Of a stretch of DNA of 64,000 nucleotides, positions 33,594 to 42,687 are shown in pieces. Position 1 is the first letter of the stretch, and the number at the start of each line of letters is the position of its first letter. The position numbers were made by a program, and so were the translations under genes. Origin of the DNA: Streptomyces curacoi (GTDB lineage: Bacteria; Actinomycetota; Actinomycetes; Streptomycetales; Streptomycetaceae). The stretch is from the NCBI RefSeq assembly GCF_001513975.1, contig NZ_KQ947993.1:186001-250000 (forward strand), written 5' to 3'. Below the pieces are notes generated by a model. The model searched no databases. It saw nothing but the letters and a program-made list of their open reading frames with translations, and had not been told where the DNA came from.

Positions 33594-34856
33594 CTAGGGG
33601 CGGCCGGCGCCTGCGGGTTCGCTGCGGTCGGTCGCGCCCACGCGGTGCAGCCGTATGTCGATAAAGTCGGCGCCCCTTCGGGGGCGCGCGGCCGTCCCCA
33701 GCGCTCCGTCCAGGTCCGCCCACAGATCCTCTACGTCCTCCAGGCCCACCGACATCCGCAGCAGCCGGTCGCTCACCCCGGCGCCGCGCCGGTCGTCCGC
33801 GTCCACGATGCGGTGGCTGATGGAGGCCGGGTGCTGGATGAGGGTGTCGACGCTGCCGAGGCTCACGGCGGGGGTGATCAGACGGACGCCGGCTATGACC
33901 TCGTGCGGGTCGCCATGGACTTCGAAGGCGATCATGGCGCCGCCGATGCGCGGATAGTGGACCCGGGCGACGCGCGGGTCGGCGGCGAGCCGGCGGGCGA
34001 GTTCGGCGGCGGTCTCGGAGGCGGCCCGGACCCGCACCGGCAGGGTGGAAAGGCCGCGCAGCAGCAGGTAGCCGGCGAGCGGATGCAGGACGCCGCCCGT
34101 GGCGAACCGTATCTGCCGCAGCCGCCCGGCGAACTCCTCGTCGCAGGCCACCACGCCCGCCATCACGTCCCCGTGCCCGCCGAGGTACTTGGTGGCGCTG
34201 TGCAGCACCAGCTGGGCGCCGTGTTCGGCGGGACGCTGGAGCACCGGTGTGGCGAAGGTGTTGTCCGCGAGCAGCGGGACCGAGCCGCAGGCATGGGCCA
34301 CGGCCTTCAGATCGACTTCGGCGAGCGTCGGATTCGCCGGGGACTCCACCATCACCAGTCCGGTGTCCGGGCGCAGCGCCTCCGCGATCCCGGCCGGGTC
34401 GGTCCAGGTGACCTCCGAGCCCAGCAGCCCGGCGGTGAGCAGATGGTCGCTGCAGCCGTACAGCGGGCGTACGGCGACCACATGCCGCAGGCCCATCGAG
34501 GCCCGTACCAGGAGAACCGCGCTCAGCGCCGCCATCCCGCTGGCGAAGGCGACCGCCGCCTCGGTGCCCTCCAGGCGGGCCAGGGCGGTCTCGAAGCGGG
34601 CGACGGTCGGGTTGCCCAGGCGGCCGTAGACGGGCGGGCCGTCCGGCTCCGCGCCGGTCGTGGCGAACGCGTCGATACGGGCGGCCTCGCCGCGGCTGTC
34701 GTACGAGGGATAGGTGGTGGACAGGTCGATCGGCGGGGCGTGCAGTCCCTGCCGGGCGAGGTCGTCACGGCCTGCGTGCACGGCCTCGGTGGCGAGTGCT
34801 CTGGGTGCTGTGCGGCGTACGCCGTCGTACGCGGGCGTGTCCAGGGGCGTGTCCAT
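33594..34856 (-). CDS. Cys/Met metabolism PLP-dependent enzyme (gamma-lyase/synthase type)
   Basis: About 420 aa from ATG 34856. Fold-type I trans-sulfuration family: YGRLGNPTVARFE, SGMAALSAVLL, SPANPTLAEVD, PLP Lys in HSATKYLGGHGD, and the late GSVDTLIQHPASISHR. Activities in the family include cystathionine gamma-synthase/lyase and methionine gamma-lyase; the last is favoured by an adjacent Lrp regulator but not proven. The final about 30 residues (RPRRGADFIDIRLHRV onward) are encoded by the dispersed repeat at 33611-33690, so the original C terminus was probably shorter. Confidence 0.85.
   Translation of the reverse strand: MDTPLDTPAYDGVRRTAPRALATEAVHAGRDDLARQGLHAPPIDLSTTYPSYDSRGEAARIDAFATTGAEPDGPPVYGRLGNPTVARFETALARLEGTEAAVAFASGMAALSAVLLVRASMGLRHVVAVRPLYGCSDHLLTAGLLGSEVTWTDPAGIAEALRPDTGLVMVESPANPTLAEVDLKAVAHACGSVPLLADNTFATPVLQRPAEHGAQLVLHSATKYLGGHGDVMAGVVACDEEFAGRLRQIRFATGGVLHPLAGYLLLRGLSTLPVRVRAASETAAELARRLAADPRVARVHYPRIGGAMIAFEVHGDPHEVIAGVRLITPAVSLGSVDTLIQHPASISHRIVDADDRRGAGVSDRLLRMSVGLEDVEDLWADLDGALGTAARPRRGADFIDIRLHRVGATDRSEPAGAGRP
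33611..33690. repeat. dispersed Streptomyces intergenic repeat, copy 1
   Basis: Core CTGCGGGTTCG ... GTCGCGCCCACGCGG ... CCGTATGTCGATA ... ending in a GCGCCCC-TTCG-GGGGCGC hairpin (33670-33687). The same core recurs at 53777-53843 and, inverted, at 62497-62531. From memory this family is very abundant between Streptomyces genes. This copy has entered the 3' end of the PLP-enzyme gene. Confidence 0.8.
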
Positions 34857-34874
34857 GACCGAAGGGTGAACACC

Positions 34875-34900
34875 GACCGGGCCACAGTGGTCATGGCCCG
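34875..34900. promoter_or_regulatory. candidate Lrp operator between PLP gene and lrp
   Basis: Overlapping inverted repeats GACC/GGTC (34875-34892) and CGGGCCA/TGGCCCG (34878-34900) in the 59-bp gap between divergent genes. Position and symmetry fit Lrp/AsnC binding that controls both. Confidence 0.5.
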
Positions 34901-34915
34901 TGCTACGTTCGGCCA

Positions 34916-35407
34916 ATGGCCGAATCTGTCGTACTGGACCCGGTGGATCTCCAGCTGCTGAGACTTCTGCAGAACGACGCCCGGACCACCTACCGCGACC
35001 TCGCCGCGCAGGTCGGGGTCGCGCCGTCGACCTGCCTGGACCGGGTGACCCGGCTGCGCCGCTCGGGCGTGATCCTCGGCCACCGGCTCCAGCTGGATCC
35101 GGCGAAGCTCGGGCGGGGTCTGCAAGCGCTGCTGTCCGTGCAGGTCAGGCCGCACCGACGGGAGCTGGTGGGGCCGTTCGTGGAACGGATCCGCGCCCTG
35201 CCGGAGGCGCTGACCGTCTTCCACCTCACGGGTCCTGACGACTACCTCGTCCACGTCGCGGTGGCGGACATGGCGGACCTGCAACGCCTGGTCCTGGACG
35301 AGTTCACCGCCCGCCGGGAAGTCGCCCGGGTGGAGACCCGGTTGATCTTCCAGCAGTGGGACTGCGGCCCTCTGCTGCCGCCTTCGCCCTCAGCTCAATC
35401 CGAGTGA
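34916..35407 (+). CDS. Lrp/AsnC family transcriptional regulator
   Basis: 163 aa: HTH (LLQNDARTTYRDLAAQVGVA then STCLDRVTRLRRSG) and a C-terminal RAM domain for amino-acid binding. Divergent from the sulfur-amino-acid PLP gene, its probable target. Overlaps no other gene. Confidence 0.9.
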   Translation: MAESVVLDPVDLQLLRLLQNDARTTYRDLAAQVGVAPSTCLDRVTRLRRSGVILGHRLQLDPAKLGRGLQALLSVQVRPHRRELVGPFVERIRALPEALTVFHLTGPDDYLVHVAVADMADLQRLVLDEFTARREVARVETRLIFQQWDCGPLLPPSPSAQSE

Positions 35408-35439
35408 CGTACCGGTCCCCTCGTATGAGGATGGACCGC

Positions 35440-37128
35440 ATGTCTGAGACCAAGAGCCCGCTGCCCCGTCAGGTCGCCGACGCGTATGTCGACGAGCTCA
35501 TCGCCCTCGATCCGGTCACCGGTACGTATCTCGGCGTGAAGGAGAGTTCGAGCAAGCTCCCCGACCTCTCACCCGCGGGCCAGGAGGCGCTTGCGGCACT
35601 CCAGCGGGCCACGCTCGGGCGGCTCGCCGAGGCCGAGCGCCGGCCCGGCGCGGACAGTGACATCGAGCGCCGGTGCGCGCGCCTGCTGCGCGAGCGGCTG
35701 ACCGCGGAACTCGCCGTGCACGAGGCCGACGAGGGGCTGCGCACGGTCGGCAACCTGGGCACACCCGCCCACTCGGTCCGCGAGGTCTTCACCGTCACGC
35801 CCAGCCAGACCGACGAGGACTGGGCGGCGATCGCGGAGCGGCTGCGCGCGGTGCCGGCCGCGCTGACGGGCTACCGCGAGTCCCTGGCGCTGGGTCTGGA
35901 GCGCAAGCTGTACGCGGCGCCCCGCCCGACCGCCACCTTCATCGAGCAGCTCACCGAGTGGTCCGACACGGGCGAAGGGCACGGCTGGTTCGAGGACTTC
36001 GCTTCGGCCGGCCCCGACGCGCTGCGCGCGGAGCTGGACGAGGCCGCCCGCGGGGCGACGGACGCCGTGCTGGAGCTGCGGGACTGGATGCGCGACGTGT
36101 ACGCGCCGGCGATCGAGGGCGCGCCGAACACGGTGGGCCGCGAGCGCTACGCCCGCTGGGCGCGCTACTTCAACGGCACGGACCTCGACCTCGACGAGGC
36201 GTACGCATACGGCTGGTCCGAGTACCACCGGCTGCTCGGCGAGATGAAGAAGGAGGCCGAGAAGATCCTCCCGGGCGCCGCGACGCCATGGGTGGCGCTG
36301 GCGCACCTCGACGAGCACGGCCGGCACATCGAGGGCGTCGACGAGGTCCGCGAGTGGCTCCAGAGCCTGATGGACGAGGCGATCGAGAAGCTGGACGGCA
36401 CGCACTTCGAACTGGCCGAGCCGGTGCGGAAGGTGGAGTCCCGCATCGCCCCGCCCGGCGGTGCGGCGGCCCCGTACTACACGCCCCCGTCGGAGGACTT
36501 CTCCCGTCCGGGCCGCACCTGGCTGCCGACGATGGGACAGAACCGCTTCCCGGTCTACGACCTGGTCTCCACCTGGTACCACGAGGGCGTACCGGGCCAT
36601 CATCTGCAGCTCGCGCAGTGGACGTACGTCGCCGGGAACCTCTCCCGCTACCAGGCCACCGTCGGCGGGGTCAGCGCCAACGCCGAGGGCTGGGCGCTGT
36701 ATGCCGAGCGGCTGATGGACGAGCTCGGCTTCCTCACGGACCCGGAGCAGCGGCTCGGCTATCTCGACGCGCAGATGATGCGGGCCGCCCGCGTGATCGT
36801 CGACATCGGCATGCACCTGGAGCTGGAGATCCCCGCCGACTCGCCGTTCCACCCGGGCGAGCGGTGGACTCCGGAGCTGGCCCAGGAGTTCTTCGGCGCG
36901 CACAGCAGCCGTCCGGTGGACTTCGTGGAGAGCGAGCTGACCCGGTATCTGACGATCCCGGGCCAGGCCATCGGCTACAAACTCGGTGAGCGGGCGTGGC
37001 TGCTGGGCCGCGAGAAGGCGCGTGAGCGGCACGGCGACGCCTTCGACCTCAAGGCCTGGCACATGGCGGCCCTGTCCCAGGGCTCCCTGGGCCTGGACGA
37101 CCTGGTGGACGAGCTGTCCCAGCTCTGA
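35440..37128 (+). CDS. DUF885 family protein (peptidase-like)
   Basis: About 562 aa from ATG 35440; ATGs at 35425 and 35431 are alternatives. Helical DUF885 fold with HEGVPGHHLQ, a gluzincin-like HExxxHH motif, and the downstream glutamate in GVSANAEGWALYAERL that would complete a zinc site. Function in bacteria is not settled; carboxypeptidase-like activity is inferred. No signal peptide. Confidence 0.82.
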   Translation: MSETKSPLPRQVADAYVDELIALDPVTGTYLGVKESSSKLPDLSPAGQEALAALQRATLGRLAEAERRPGADSDIERRCARLLRERLTAELAVHEADEGLRTVGNLGTPAHSVREVFTVTPSQTDEDWAAIAERLRAVPAALTGYRESLALGLERKLYAAPRPTATFIEQLTEWSDTGEGHGWFEDFASAGPDALRAELDEAARGATDAVLELRDWMRDVYAPAIEGAPNTVGRERYARWARYFNGTDLDLDEAYAYGWSEYHRLLGEMKKEAEKILPGAATPWVALAHLDEHGRHIEGVDEVREWLQSLMDEAIEKLDGTHFELAEPVRKVESRIAPPGGAAAPYYTPPSEDFSRPGRTWLPTMGQNRFPVYDLVSTWYHEGVPGHHLQLAQWTYVAGNLSRYQATVGGVSANAEGWALYAERLMDELGFLTDPEQRLGYLDAQMMRAARVIVDIGMHLELEIPADSPFHPGERWTPELAQEFFGAHSSRPVDFVESELTRYLTIPGQAIGYKLGERAWLLGREKARERHGDAFDLKAWHMAALSQGSLGLDDLVDELSQL

Positions 37129-37138
37129 CCCACCGACA

Positions 37139-37220
37139 GGTCAACGCCGTCGGGTCAACTCCGCCGGTCAACTCCGCCGGTCAACGCCGCTGGGTCATCA
37201 GCACCGCCGGGTCAACGCCG
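37139..37220. repeat. short tandem repeat GGTCAACnCCGCC
   Basis: Six units starting with GGTCAAC (one GGTCATC) at 37139, 37153, 37166, 37179, 37193 and 37210; spacing 13-17 bp. It lies between converging genes and its last unit contains the SDR stop codon. Looks like replication slippage in a non-coding tail. Confidence 0.75.
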
Positions 37221-38045
37221 GAAACCGCCCTCGGAGTTGATGACCTCGCCGGTGATCCAGCCCGCCTCCTCCGTCGCCAGCCAGGCGATGAGGCGGGCGG
37301 GGTCGTCGGGCATGCCCCACCGGCCGGCGAGGAAGCAGGCCGCCACGGCCTCGTACGCCTCGCCGGTCAGGTAGTCCGTGTCCACGGGACCGGGGTTGAC
37401 GGTGTTCACCGTGATCCCCTGCCCGGCGAGCGTGGTCGACAGGGAGCGGGTGATCGAGGCGAGGGCGCCCTTCTGGAGGGCGTAGGCGATCTCCCCCGGC
37501 ATGCCGCTCGCGATGTCCTGCCCCGAGGTCATCAGCACGACGCGGCCGCCGGGGCCCGGTGGCCTCAGCCGGGCATGGGCCTGGACGAGGAGCAGCACGG
37601 AGCGGGTGTCGACCGCCCAGTGAGCGTCGAGCATCGCGGCGTCGATCTCGTCGAGGGTGCCATCGGAGCCGCTCAGCGCATGGTTGGCGATCAGGATGTC
37701 CAGCCGTCCGCCGAGCGCCGAGGCGGCCGTGGCGATCAGTTCGGCGGGCGTGTCCGGGTCGGACAGATCACCCGGGCCCGACAGCACCTCGGCGTCGGGA
37801 TCACCGAGCGCCTCGCGCACGGAGGCGGCCACGTCCTCGGGCCGATCGGCTCCCCAGGGCATGGCGGCGTCGTGCGGCACATGGTGGTGCAGATAGACGC
37901 TCGCCCCGTACGCGGCGAGCCGCCGGGCCACGGCATGACCGATGCCGGCGCGTCTGCTGGCCCCGGTGACCAGGGCGGTTCGGCCGCGCAGCGGCAAGGG
38001 TTCGCGGCGCAGGGCTTCCGGGGCGGGGTGCGGGAGTCGGGGCAT
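37212..38045 (-). CDS. short-chain dehydrogenase/reductase
   Basis: 277 aa SDR: NAD(P)-binding TGASRRAGIG, NHAL in place of NNAG, catalytic Ser in VVLMTSGQD, and Tyr/Lys in YALQKGAL; PGPVDTDYL follows. TG-rich Arg after the glycine motif hints at NADP. Related to 3-oxoacyl-reductase-like SDRs I remember in streptomycetes; substrate unknown. ATG 38045 has no clear ribosome-binding site. Confidence 0.85.
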   Translation of the reverse strand: MPRLPHPAPEALRREPLPLRGRTALVTGASRRAGIGHAVARRLAAYGASVYLHHHVPHDAAMPWGADRPEDVAASVREALGDPDAEVLSGPGDLSDPDTPAELIATAASALGGRLDILIANHALSGSDGTLDEIDAAMLDAHWAVDTRSVLLLVQAHARLRPPGPGGRVVLMTSGQDIASGMPGEIAYALQKGALASITRSLSTTLAGQGITVNTVNPGPVDTDYLTGEAYEAVAACFLAGRWGMPDDPARLIAWLATEEAGWITGEVINSEGGFRR

Positions 38046-38108
38046 GGCAGATCATGATGGGGAACCGCCGGGTGCGGTGCACCTGGTTTTTCCGCCGAGG
38101 CCCCGGGG

Positions 38109-38624
38109 TCAGTGCGGCAGACATCGGAGCTGGACCAGCCCGAGCCAGGTCTCGGGTCCGGGTTGCACCTGGGCGGCACGGACCGCGTACGCCCCCGGCT
38201 CCAGGGCCACCCGCAGATGCTCGGTCCGTTCCGTCTCCTGTCCCGGCCAGGCGGAGTCGAACAGGACCACCGTACCGGGCACCTTCCAGCGCACCTCCTG
38301 TCCCCACTCCGCCGTGGCGAGGGCGGCCGGGACCCGGGCCAGCAGTTCCTCTTCGGAGTCGGCGGCGCACCAGCGTACGAAGGTGCCGTGGTCGGGCAGA
38401 TAGGAGGTCGAGGCGGGCTCGTCGCCGAACACCAGGGCCGCGCTGTCTCCCACCGGCAGGAGTCCGACGGGCCCGTCGACCTCGCAGGCCCGGTCGTAGT
38501 CCGAGGCGGTCTCGTCGCCGTCGGCGCCCGCCCAGAACGGCAGCACCGTCTCGGGCACCGCTATGAGGGGGCCGCCACCCGACTCGACCCATTCCACCGC
38601 GCCCGGATCCGCGTATCTCACCAT
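38109..38624 (-). CDS. immunity protein 21-like (Imm21) family
   Basis: About 171 aa from ATG 38624 (protein MVRYADPGAVEWVES). Matches my memory of the Imm21 family of streptomycete proteins, including the central LVFGDEPASTSYLPDHGTF and the C-terminal strand pattern. Imm21 members neutralise toxins of polymorphic or contact-dependent systems, yet no toxin gene is adjacent, so it may be an orphan immunity gene or have another job. Confidence 0.6.
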   Translation of the reverse strand: MVRYADPGAVEWVESGGGPLIAVPETVLPFWAGADGDETASDYDRACEVDGPVGLLPVGDSAALVFGDEPASTSYLPDHGTFVRWCAADSEEELLARVPAALATAEWGQEVRWKVPGTVVLFDSAWPGQETERTEHLRVALEPGAYAVRAAQVQPGPETWLGLVQLRCLPH

Positions 38625-38679
38625 GGCAGCAGAACCTACACGCACGGCGGCTCATCAGGCACTGTGCTCAACCCCTGCC

Positions 38680-39162
38680 TCAGCAACCGCAGGCGTCAGC
38701 GTCCGCACGTGCCGTGAGCGGGTCGGCGGGGCGGCGCTCGCGGCCCTGCCAGGTCTCGAACTCCAGGCCCTCGCGGGCCCAGTACTCGAAGCCGCCGAGC
38801 ATCTCCTTGACCTGGTAGCCGAGTTCGGCGAGGGCGAGGGCGGCCCGGGTCGCTCCGTTGCAGCCGGGGCCCCAGCAGTACGTCACGACGGGCACGGACC
38901 TGTCGAGGAGCCGCTCGGCCTGCCCGGGGACGAGGGCGGTGGGCAGGTGGACCGCGCCCGGGATGTGGCCCTGGTCCCAGGCCTCGGTGGAACGGGAGTC
39001 CACGACGACGAATCCGGGGTCGCCGCCGGACGCGAGGGCGGCGGCGACGTCGGACACGTCGGTGTGGAAGGCGAGGCTCGCCCGGAAGTGGGCGGCGGCC
39101 TCGGCAGGGGCGGCGGGCGCGACGCGCAGGACGGGGTTGGCGCTCGTGGCAGTGGTCGTCAT
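38680..39162 (-). CDS. rhodanese-like domain protein
   Basis: 160 aa single rhodanese domain: VVVDSRSTEAWDQGHIPGAVHLP and the active-site loop with C101 in CNGATRAA (C96 nearby in YCWGPGC). Likely sulfur transfer or redox role. The C terminus has ADACGC, two more cysteines. Divergent from an Lrp gene. Confidence 0.88.
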   Translation of the reverse strand: MTTTATSANPVLRVAPAAPAEAAAHFRASLAFHTDVSDVAAALASGGDPGFVVVDSRSTEAWDQGHIPGAVHLPTALVPGQAERLLDRSVPVVTYCWGPGCNGATRAALALAELGYQVKEMLGGFEYWAREGLEFETWQGRERRPADPLTARADADACGC

Positions 39163-39183
39163 GACCAGAAATCTACGGCCGGT

Positions 39184-39207
39184 GATCCACTCCCTGAAGG
39201 AGAGATC
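39184..39207. promoter_or_regulatory. candidate Lrp operator
   Basis: CTCC-CTGAA-GGAG (39190-39202) flanked by GATC on both sides (39184-39187, 39204-39207) in the divergent gap between rhodanese and Lrp genes. Confidence 0.45.
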
Positions 39208-39256
39208 CCCGGCGCTCCTCTTGATCGGCCCGGGATTCCCCTGCTAATCCTCGCCC

Positions 39257-39703
39257 ATGACCGCATATTCCCCGGACGCCACCGACTGGCGCATCCTCGA
39301 CGTCCTCCAGCGCGAGGGCCGCGCCAGCTTCGCCGAGCTGGCCCGTGCCGTCTCCATGTCCGCGAGCGCCGTCACGGAGCGGGTGCGGCGGCTGGAGGAG
39401 GCCGGCGTCATCCAGGGGTACGCGGCGGTCGTGGACCCCGAGCGGCTGGGGCTGCCGATCCTGGCCTTCGTGCGTCTGCGCTACCCGAACGGCAACTACA
39501 AGCCCTTCCACGACCTGGTCGCCGCCACGCCCGAGATCCTGGAGGCCCATCACGTCACCGGCGACGACTGCTTCGTGATCAAGGTCGCGGTGCGCTCGAT
39601 GCGGCATCTGGAGGAGGTGTCCGGCAAGATCGGCGCGCTGGGCTCGGTGACGACGAGCGTCGTCTATTCGTCACCGCTCCCCCGGCGCCCCCTCGCTCAG
39701 TGA
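39257..39703 (+). CDS. Lrp/AsnC family transcriptional regulator
   Basis: 148 aa: HTH with EGRASFAELARAVSMSASAV and a RAM domain (RLRYPNGNYKPFHDL, HHVTGDDCFVIKVAV). Divergent from the rhodanese gene, likely its regulator. The 3' end overlaps the sbcC stop by 7 bp on the other strand. Confidence 0.9.
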   Translation: MTAYSPDATDWRILDVLQREGRASFAELARAVSMSASAVTERVRRLEEAGVIQGYAAVVDPERLGLPILAFVRLRYPNGNYKPFHDLVAATPEILEAHHVTGDDCFVIKVAVRSMRHLEEVSGKIGALGSVTTSVVYSSPLPRRPLAQ

Positions 39704-42687
39704 CCCCGCTGCCGCAGCACCGACCCCGATCTGCCCTTCACGACCTCCAACTGCGCGTGGATCCGCCGCCGCAGATCGGCGACATGGCTGACGATCCCGA
39801 CGCTGCGGTCGCGCTCGCGCAGTGAGTCGAGCACGTCCAGCACCTCGTCGAGGGTCTGGTCGTCGAGGCTGCCGAAGCCCTCGTCGATGAAGAGGGTGTC
39901 GAGGCGGACCCCGCCCGCCTCGTCGGTGACGACGTCCGCGAGGCCGAGCGCGAGCGCGAGCGAGGCGAAGAACGTCTCACCGCCCGACAGCGTCGCCGTG
40001 TCCCGCTCCCGCCCGGTCCAGGCGTCGACGACGTGCAGCCCGAGCCCGCTGCGGCCACGGCCGGTCCGGTCGTCGGAGTGCACCAGGGTGTAACGGCCGG
40101 ACGACATGCGCTGCAGCCGTACGGTCGCGGCGGCGGCGACCTGTTCGAGGCGGGCCGCCAGGACGTACGACTCCAGGCGCATCCTGCGTCCGTTGTCCGC
40201 CGAGGTGCCCGCGGTGAGGGCGGCCAAGCGGGCCACCCGGTCGTACTCCTCGCGCAGCGGGGCGAGCCGGCGCACGGCGGCGGCCGCTCGCGCGGACAGC
40301 CGGTCGAGCTCGGTGCAGCGGCGGGTGGCCGCGTCGCGTGCGGAGGCGGCGTCGCGGGCCCGCTGGGTCGCCGTGGCCTGCGCCCGCTCCGCGGACACGA
40401 CGTCGGCGGGCGGCTGCTGCGCGGCGGCCACGGTGTCGGCCTCGGCGAGGACGGCGCGTACGGCCGCCTCCTCGGACTGCCAGGCGTCCAGCCGTCGTTG
40501 CAGCTCGCGGTGGGCGGCGTCGTCGAGGAGCGCGGCGGCAGCGGCCTGCGGGGTGTCGAAGCCCGCGCGGAAGGCGGCGTCGGCCAGGCGGGCGTCGGCG
40601 TCCTTGAGCCGCTGGGCGGTGTCCTCGGCGGCGCGCGCGGTGTCGGCGGCGTCGGTGAGCAGCGCGACCTGCCGCTCCAGCTGCGCGGCCCGCGCGGCCA
40701 CGCTGTCGGCGCTGCCGCGGGCCTGGGCCAACTCCGCTTCCAGTGCGGCCCTCTCGCGGTCCAGCCGCTCGCGGTGGCCGACCCGGGAGGCGGATCTCAC
40801 GGCCGCCTGCTGCCGGTCCGCGGACCGCCGCTCGTACTCCGCCTCGGCCCGGCGCAGCTCCTCCTGGGCCGGGTGCAGGACAGACGCGTCCCGGCGGGCC
40901 TGCGTATAGAGACGCTCCAACTCCTCACGTTCCGCGGCGAGTTGCTCGGTCGGCGCGTCTCCGGCCTCGGCGGTGGCGGCGGCCAGCGCCTCTCGTACGA
41001 CGCCCAGCCGCTGTTCCCGCTCGGTGCGGCGTTCCTCCGCCTGCTGGTAGGCGGCCAGCGCTCGCTCCTCCGCCTCCCGGTCCACGTGCCCGGCGTCCTT
41101 GCGGGCGGGGGCGGGGTGGTCGGTGGCACCGCAGACCGCACAGGGTTCGCCGTCCTTCAGCTGGGCGGCCAGTTCGGCGGCGATGCCGTTCAGGCGCCGT
41201 TCCTTGACGTCGAGCCAGTGGGCCTTGGCCGCGAGGACCCGCTCCTGTGCGAGACGGGTCTGTTCGGCGGCCGATTCCGTGTCACCGGCCAGCTGGTCGC
41301 GCAGCCGTGCGGCATCGAGCCGCTGCTGGGCGGGCTCACGCCGTACGGCGAGTTGCTCGGCTCGGGTCGCGGCCTCCTGGGCGGCTTCGATGCGGGTCTG
41401 GAGCGCGGCACGGCTCTGCTCCCACCCGGCGAGCCAGTCCTCGGCGTCCTGCAACAGGTCCTCGTCGGCGCGTTGCTGACGGCCCAGTTCCTCGCGCTCG
41501 TCGACGAGTGCGGCCAGCCGCTGCTCGGTGCGGCGGGCGGACTCCAGTCCGCCCAGTTCCTCGGCGGCCCTGCGCGCGGCGGCGGCGAGTCCGGCGGCGC
41601 CCTCCCCCACCAAGGTCTCCGGCAGCAGTCCACGCGCGCGTGCCTCGGCTGCGGCCGCCCGCCGGTGCTCCGCCTCGGCGGCCTCACGCAACTCCAGTGC
41701 GGGAGCCACGGCCTCCGCCTTACGGGCCCGCTCCATCCGGGTCTGTGCCTGCCGGTAGCCCTCCGCGCGCTGCTCCAGCAGCGCGGCCCGCTCCCGCGCC
41801 TCGGCGAACCGCCGCTGCAGCCGGGCCACTTCGCGTACGTCGGCCAGCGCGCGGTCGGCGGCGGCCTGGGCGGACTCCGCGGCCAGCAGGCGGCTGTGGG
41901 CGACGGTCAGCTGTTCGCGGGCGGCGCTGCGGGCGATGGCGGCGGCGCCGAGGACGGCGTCGGCCAGGCCCGGCTCCCCCGGTGCGAGACCGGGCAGCTC
42001 CATGAGGTCACCCGCCGCCTGCTGCATGCGGTGCGCGTCGGCCAGCAGCGCGGCGTCGCCGTCCCGCACCTGGGCCTCGGCCGCCCGGCGGCGCTCGGCG
42101 AGGCGCTTTTCGACCTCGGCGAAGCGCTGGGTGTCGAAGAGACGGCCGAGCAGTTTGCCGCGGGCCTCGGCGTCGGCGCGCAGGAAGCGCGCGAAGTCGC
42201 CCTGGGGCAGCAGCACGACCTGGCAGAACTGCTCGCGGCTCATGCCGAGCAGCTGGGTGATCTCCTCGCCGATCTCGTTGTGCGAACGGCTGAGGTCCTT
42301 CCACGCCCCCGCGGTCGCGTCGTACTCGCGCAGCCAGCTCTGGGCCTTGTCGACCGTCATGCCCTTGCCGCGCAGCTTCGGGCGCTCCCACGGCGGTTGC
42401 CGGGTGATCTCCAGCCGGCGTCCGGCGACGGTGAGTTCGAGGCGGACCTCCGTGCGGGTGCCGGCCGCGGCGTGGTCGCTGCGCAGGGTCATGCCCTGGC
42501 CGCTCTGCCGGGCGCCCGGCACGGAGCCGTAGAGCGCGTAGCAGACGGCGTCCAGGACGGAGGTCTTGCCGGCGCCGGTGGGTCCGTGCAGCAGGAAGAG
42601 CCCGGCCGTCGAGAGGGCGTCGAAGTCGACGGTCTGGGCGCCGCCGAAGGGCCCGAAGGCCGTCAGGTCGAGGCGATGGAGCCTCAC
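39697..42687 (-). CDS. sbcC: exonuclease SbcC-type SMC ATPase
   Basis: About 996 aa from GTG 42687. Walker A GPTGAGKTS near the N terminus, long coiled coils, zinc hook CAVC at about residue 510, then signature LSGGETFFASLALALGLAD and Walker B LDTLFIDEGFGSLD at the C terminus. With SbcD it forms the Mre11-Rad50-like nuclease that opens DNA hairpins and processes breaks. Its GTG overlaps the SbcD stop (GTGA), so synthesis is coupled. Confidence 0.95.
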   Translation of the reverse strand: MRLHRLDLTAFGPFGGAQTVDFDALSTAGLFLLHGPTGAGKTSVLDAVCYALYGSVPGARQSGQGMTLRSDHAAAGTRTEVRLELTVAGRRLEITRQPPWERPKLRGKGMTVDKAQSWLREYDATAGAWKDLSRSHNEIGEEITQLLGMSREQFCQVVLLPQGDFARFLRADAEARGKLLGRLFDTQRFAEVEKRLAERRRAAEAQVRDGDAALLADAHRMQQAAGDLMELPGLAPGEPGLADAVLGAAAIARSAAREQLTVAHSRLLAAESAQAAADRALADVREVARLQRRFAEARERAALLEQRAEGYRQAQTRMERARKAEAVAPALELREAAEAEHRRAAAAEARARGLLPETLVGEGAAGLAAAARRAAEELGGLESARRTEQRLAALVDEREELGRQQRADEDLLQDAEDWLAGWEQSRAALQTRIEAAQEAATRAEQLAVRREPAQQRLDAARLRDQLAGDTESAAEQTRLAQERVLAAKAHWLDVKERRLNGIAAELAAQLKDGEPCAVCGATDHPAPARKDAGHVDREAEERALAAYQQAEERRTEREQRLGVVREALAAATAEAGDAPTEQLAAEREELERLYTQARRDASVLHPAQEELRRAEAEYERRSADRQQAAVRSASRVGHRERLDRERAALEAELAQARGSADSVAARAAQLERQVALLTDAADTARAAEDTAQRLKDADARLADAAFRAGFDTPQAAAAALLDDAAHRELQRRLDAWQSEEAAVRAVLAEADTVAAAQQPPADVVSAERAQATATQRARDAASARDAATRRCTELDRLSARAAAAVRRLAPLREEYDRVARLAALTAGTSADNGRRMRLESYVLAARLEQVAAAATVRLQRMSSGRYTLVHSDDRTGRGRSGLGLHVVDAWTGRERDTATLSGGETFFASLALALGLADVVTDEAGGVRLDTLFIDEGFGSLDDQTLDEVLDVLDSLRERDRSVGIVSHVADLRRRIHAQLEVVKGRSGSVLRQRGH

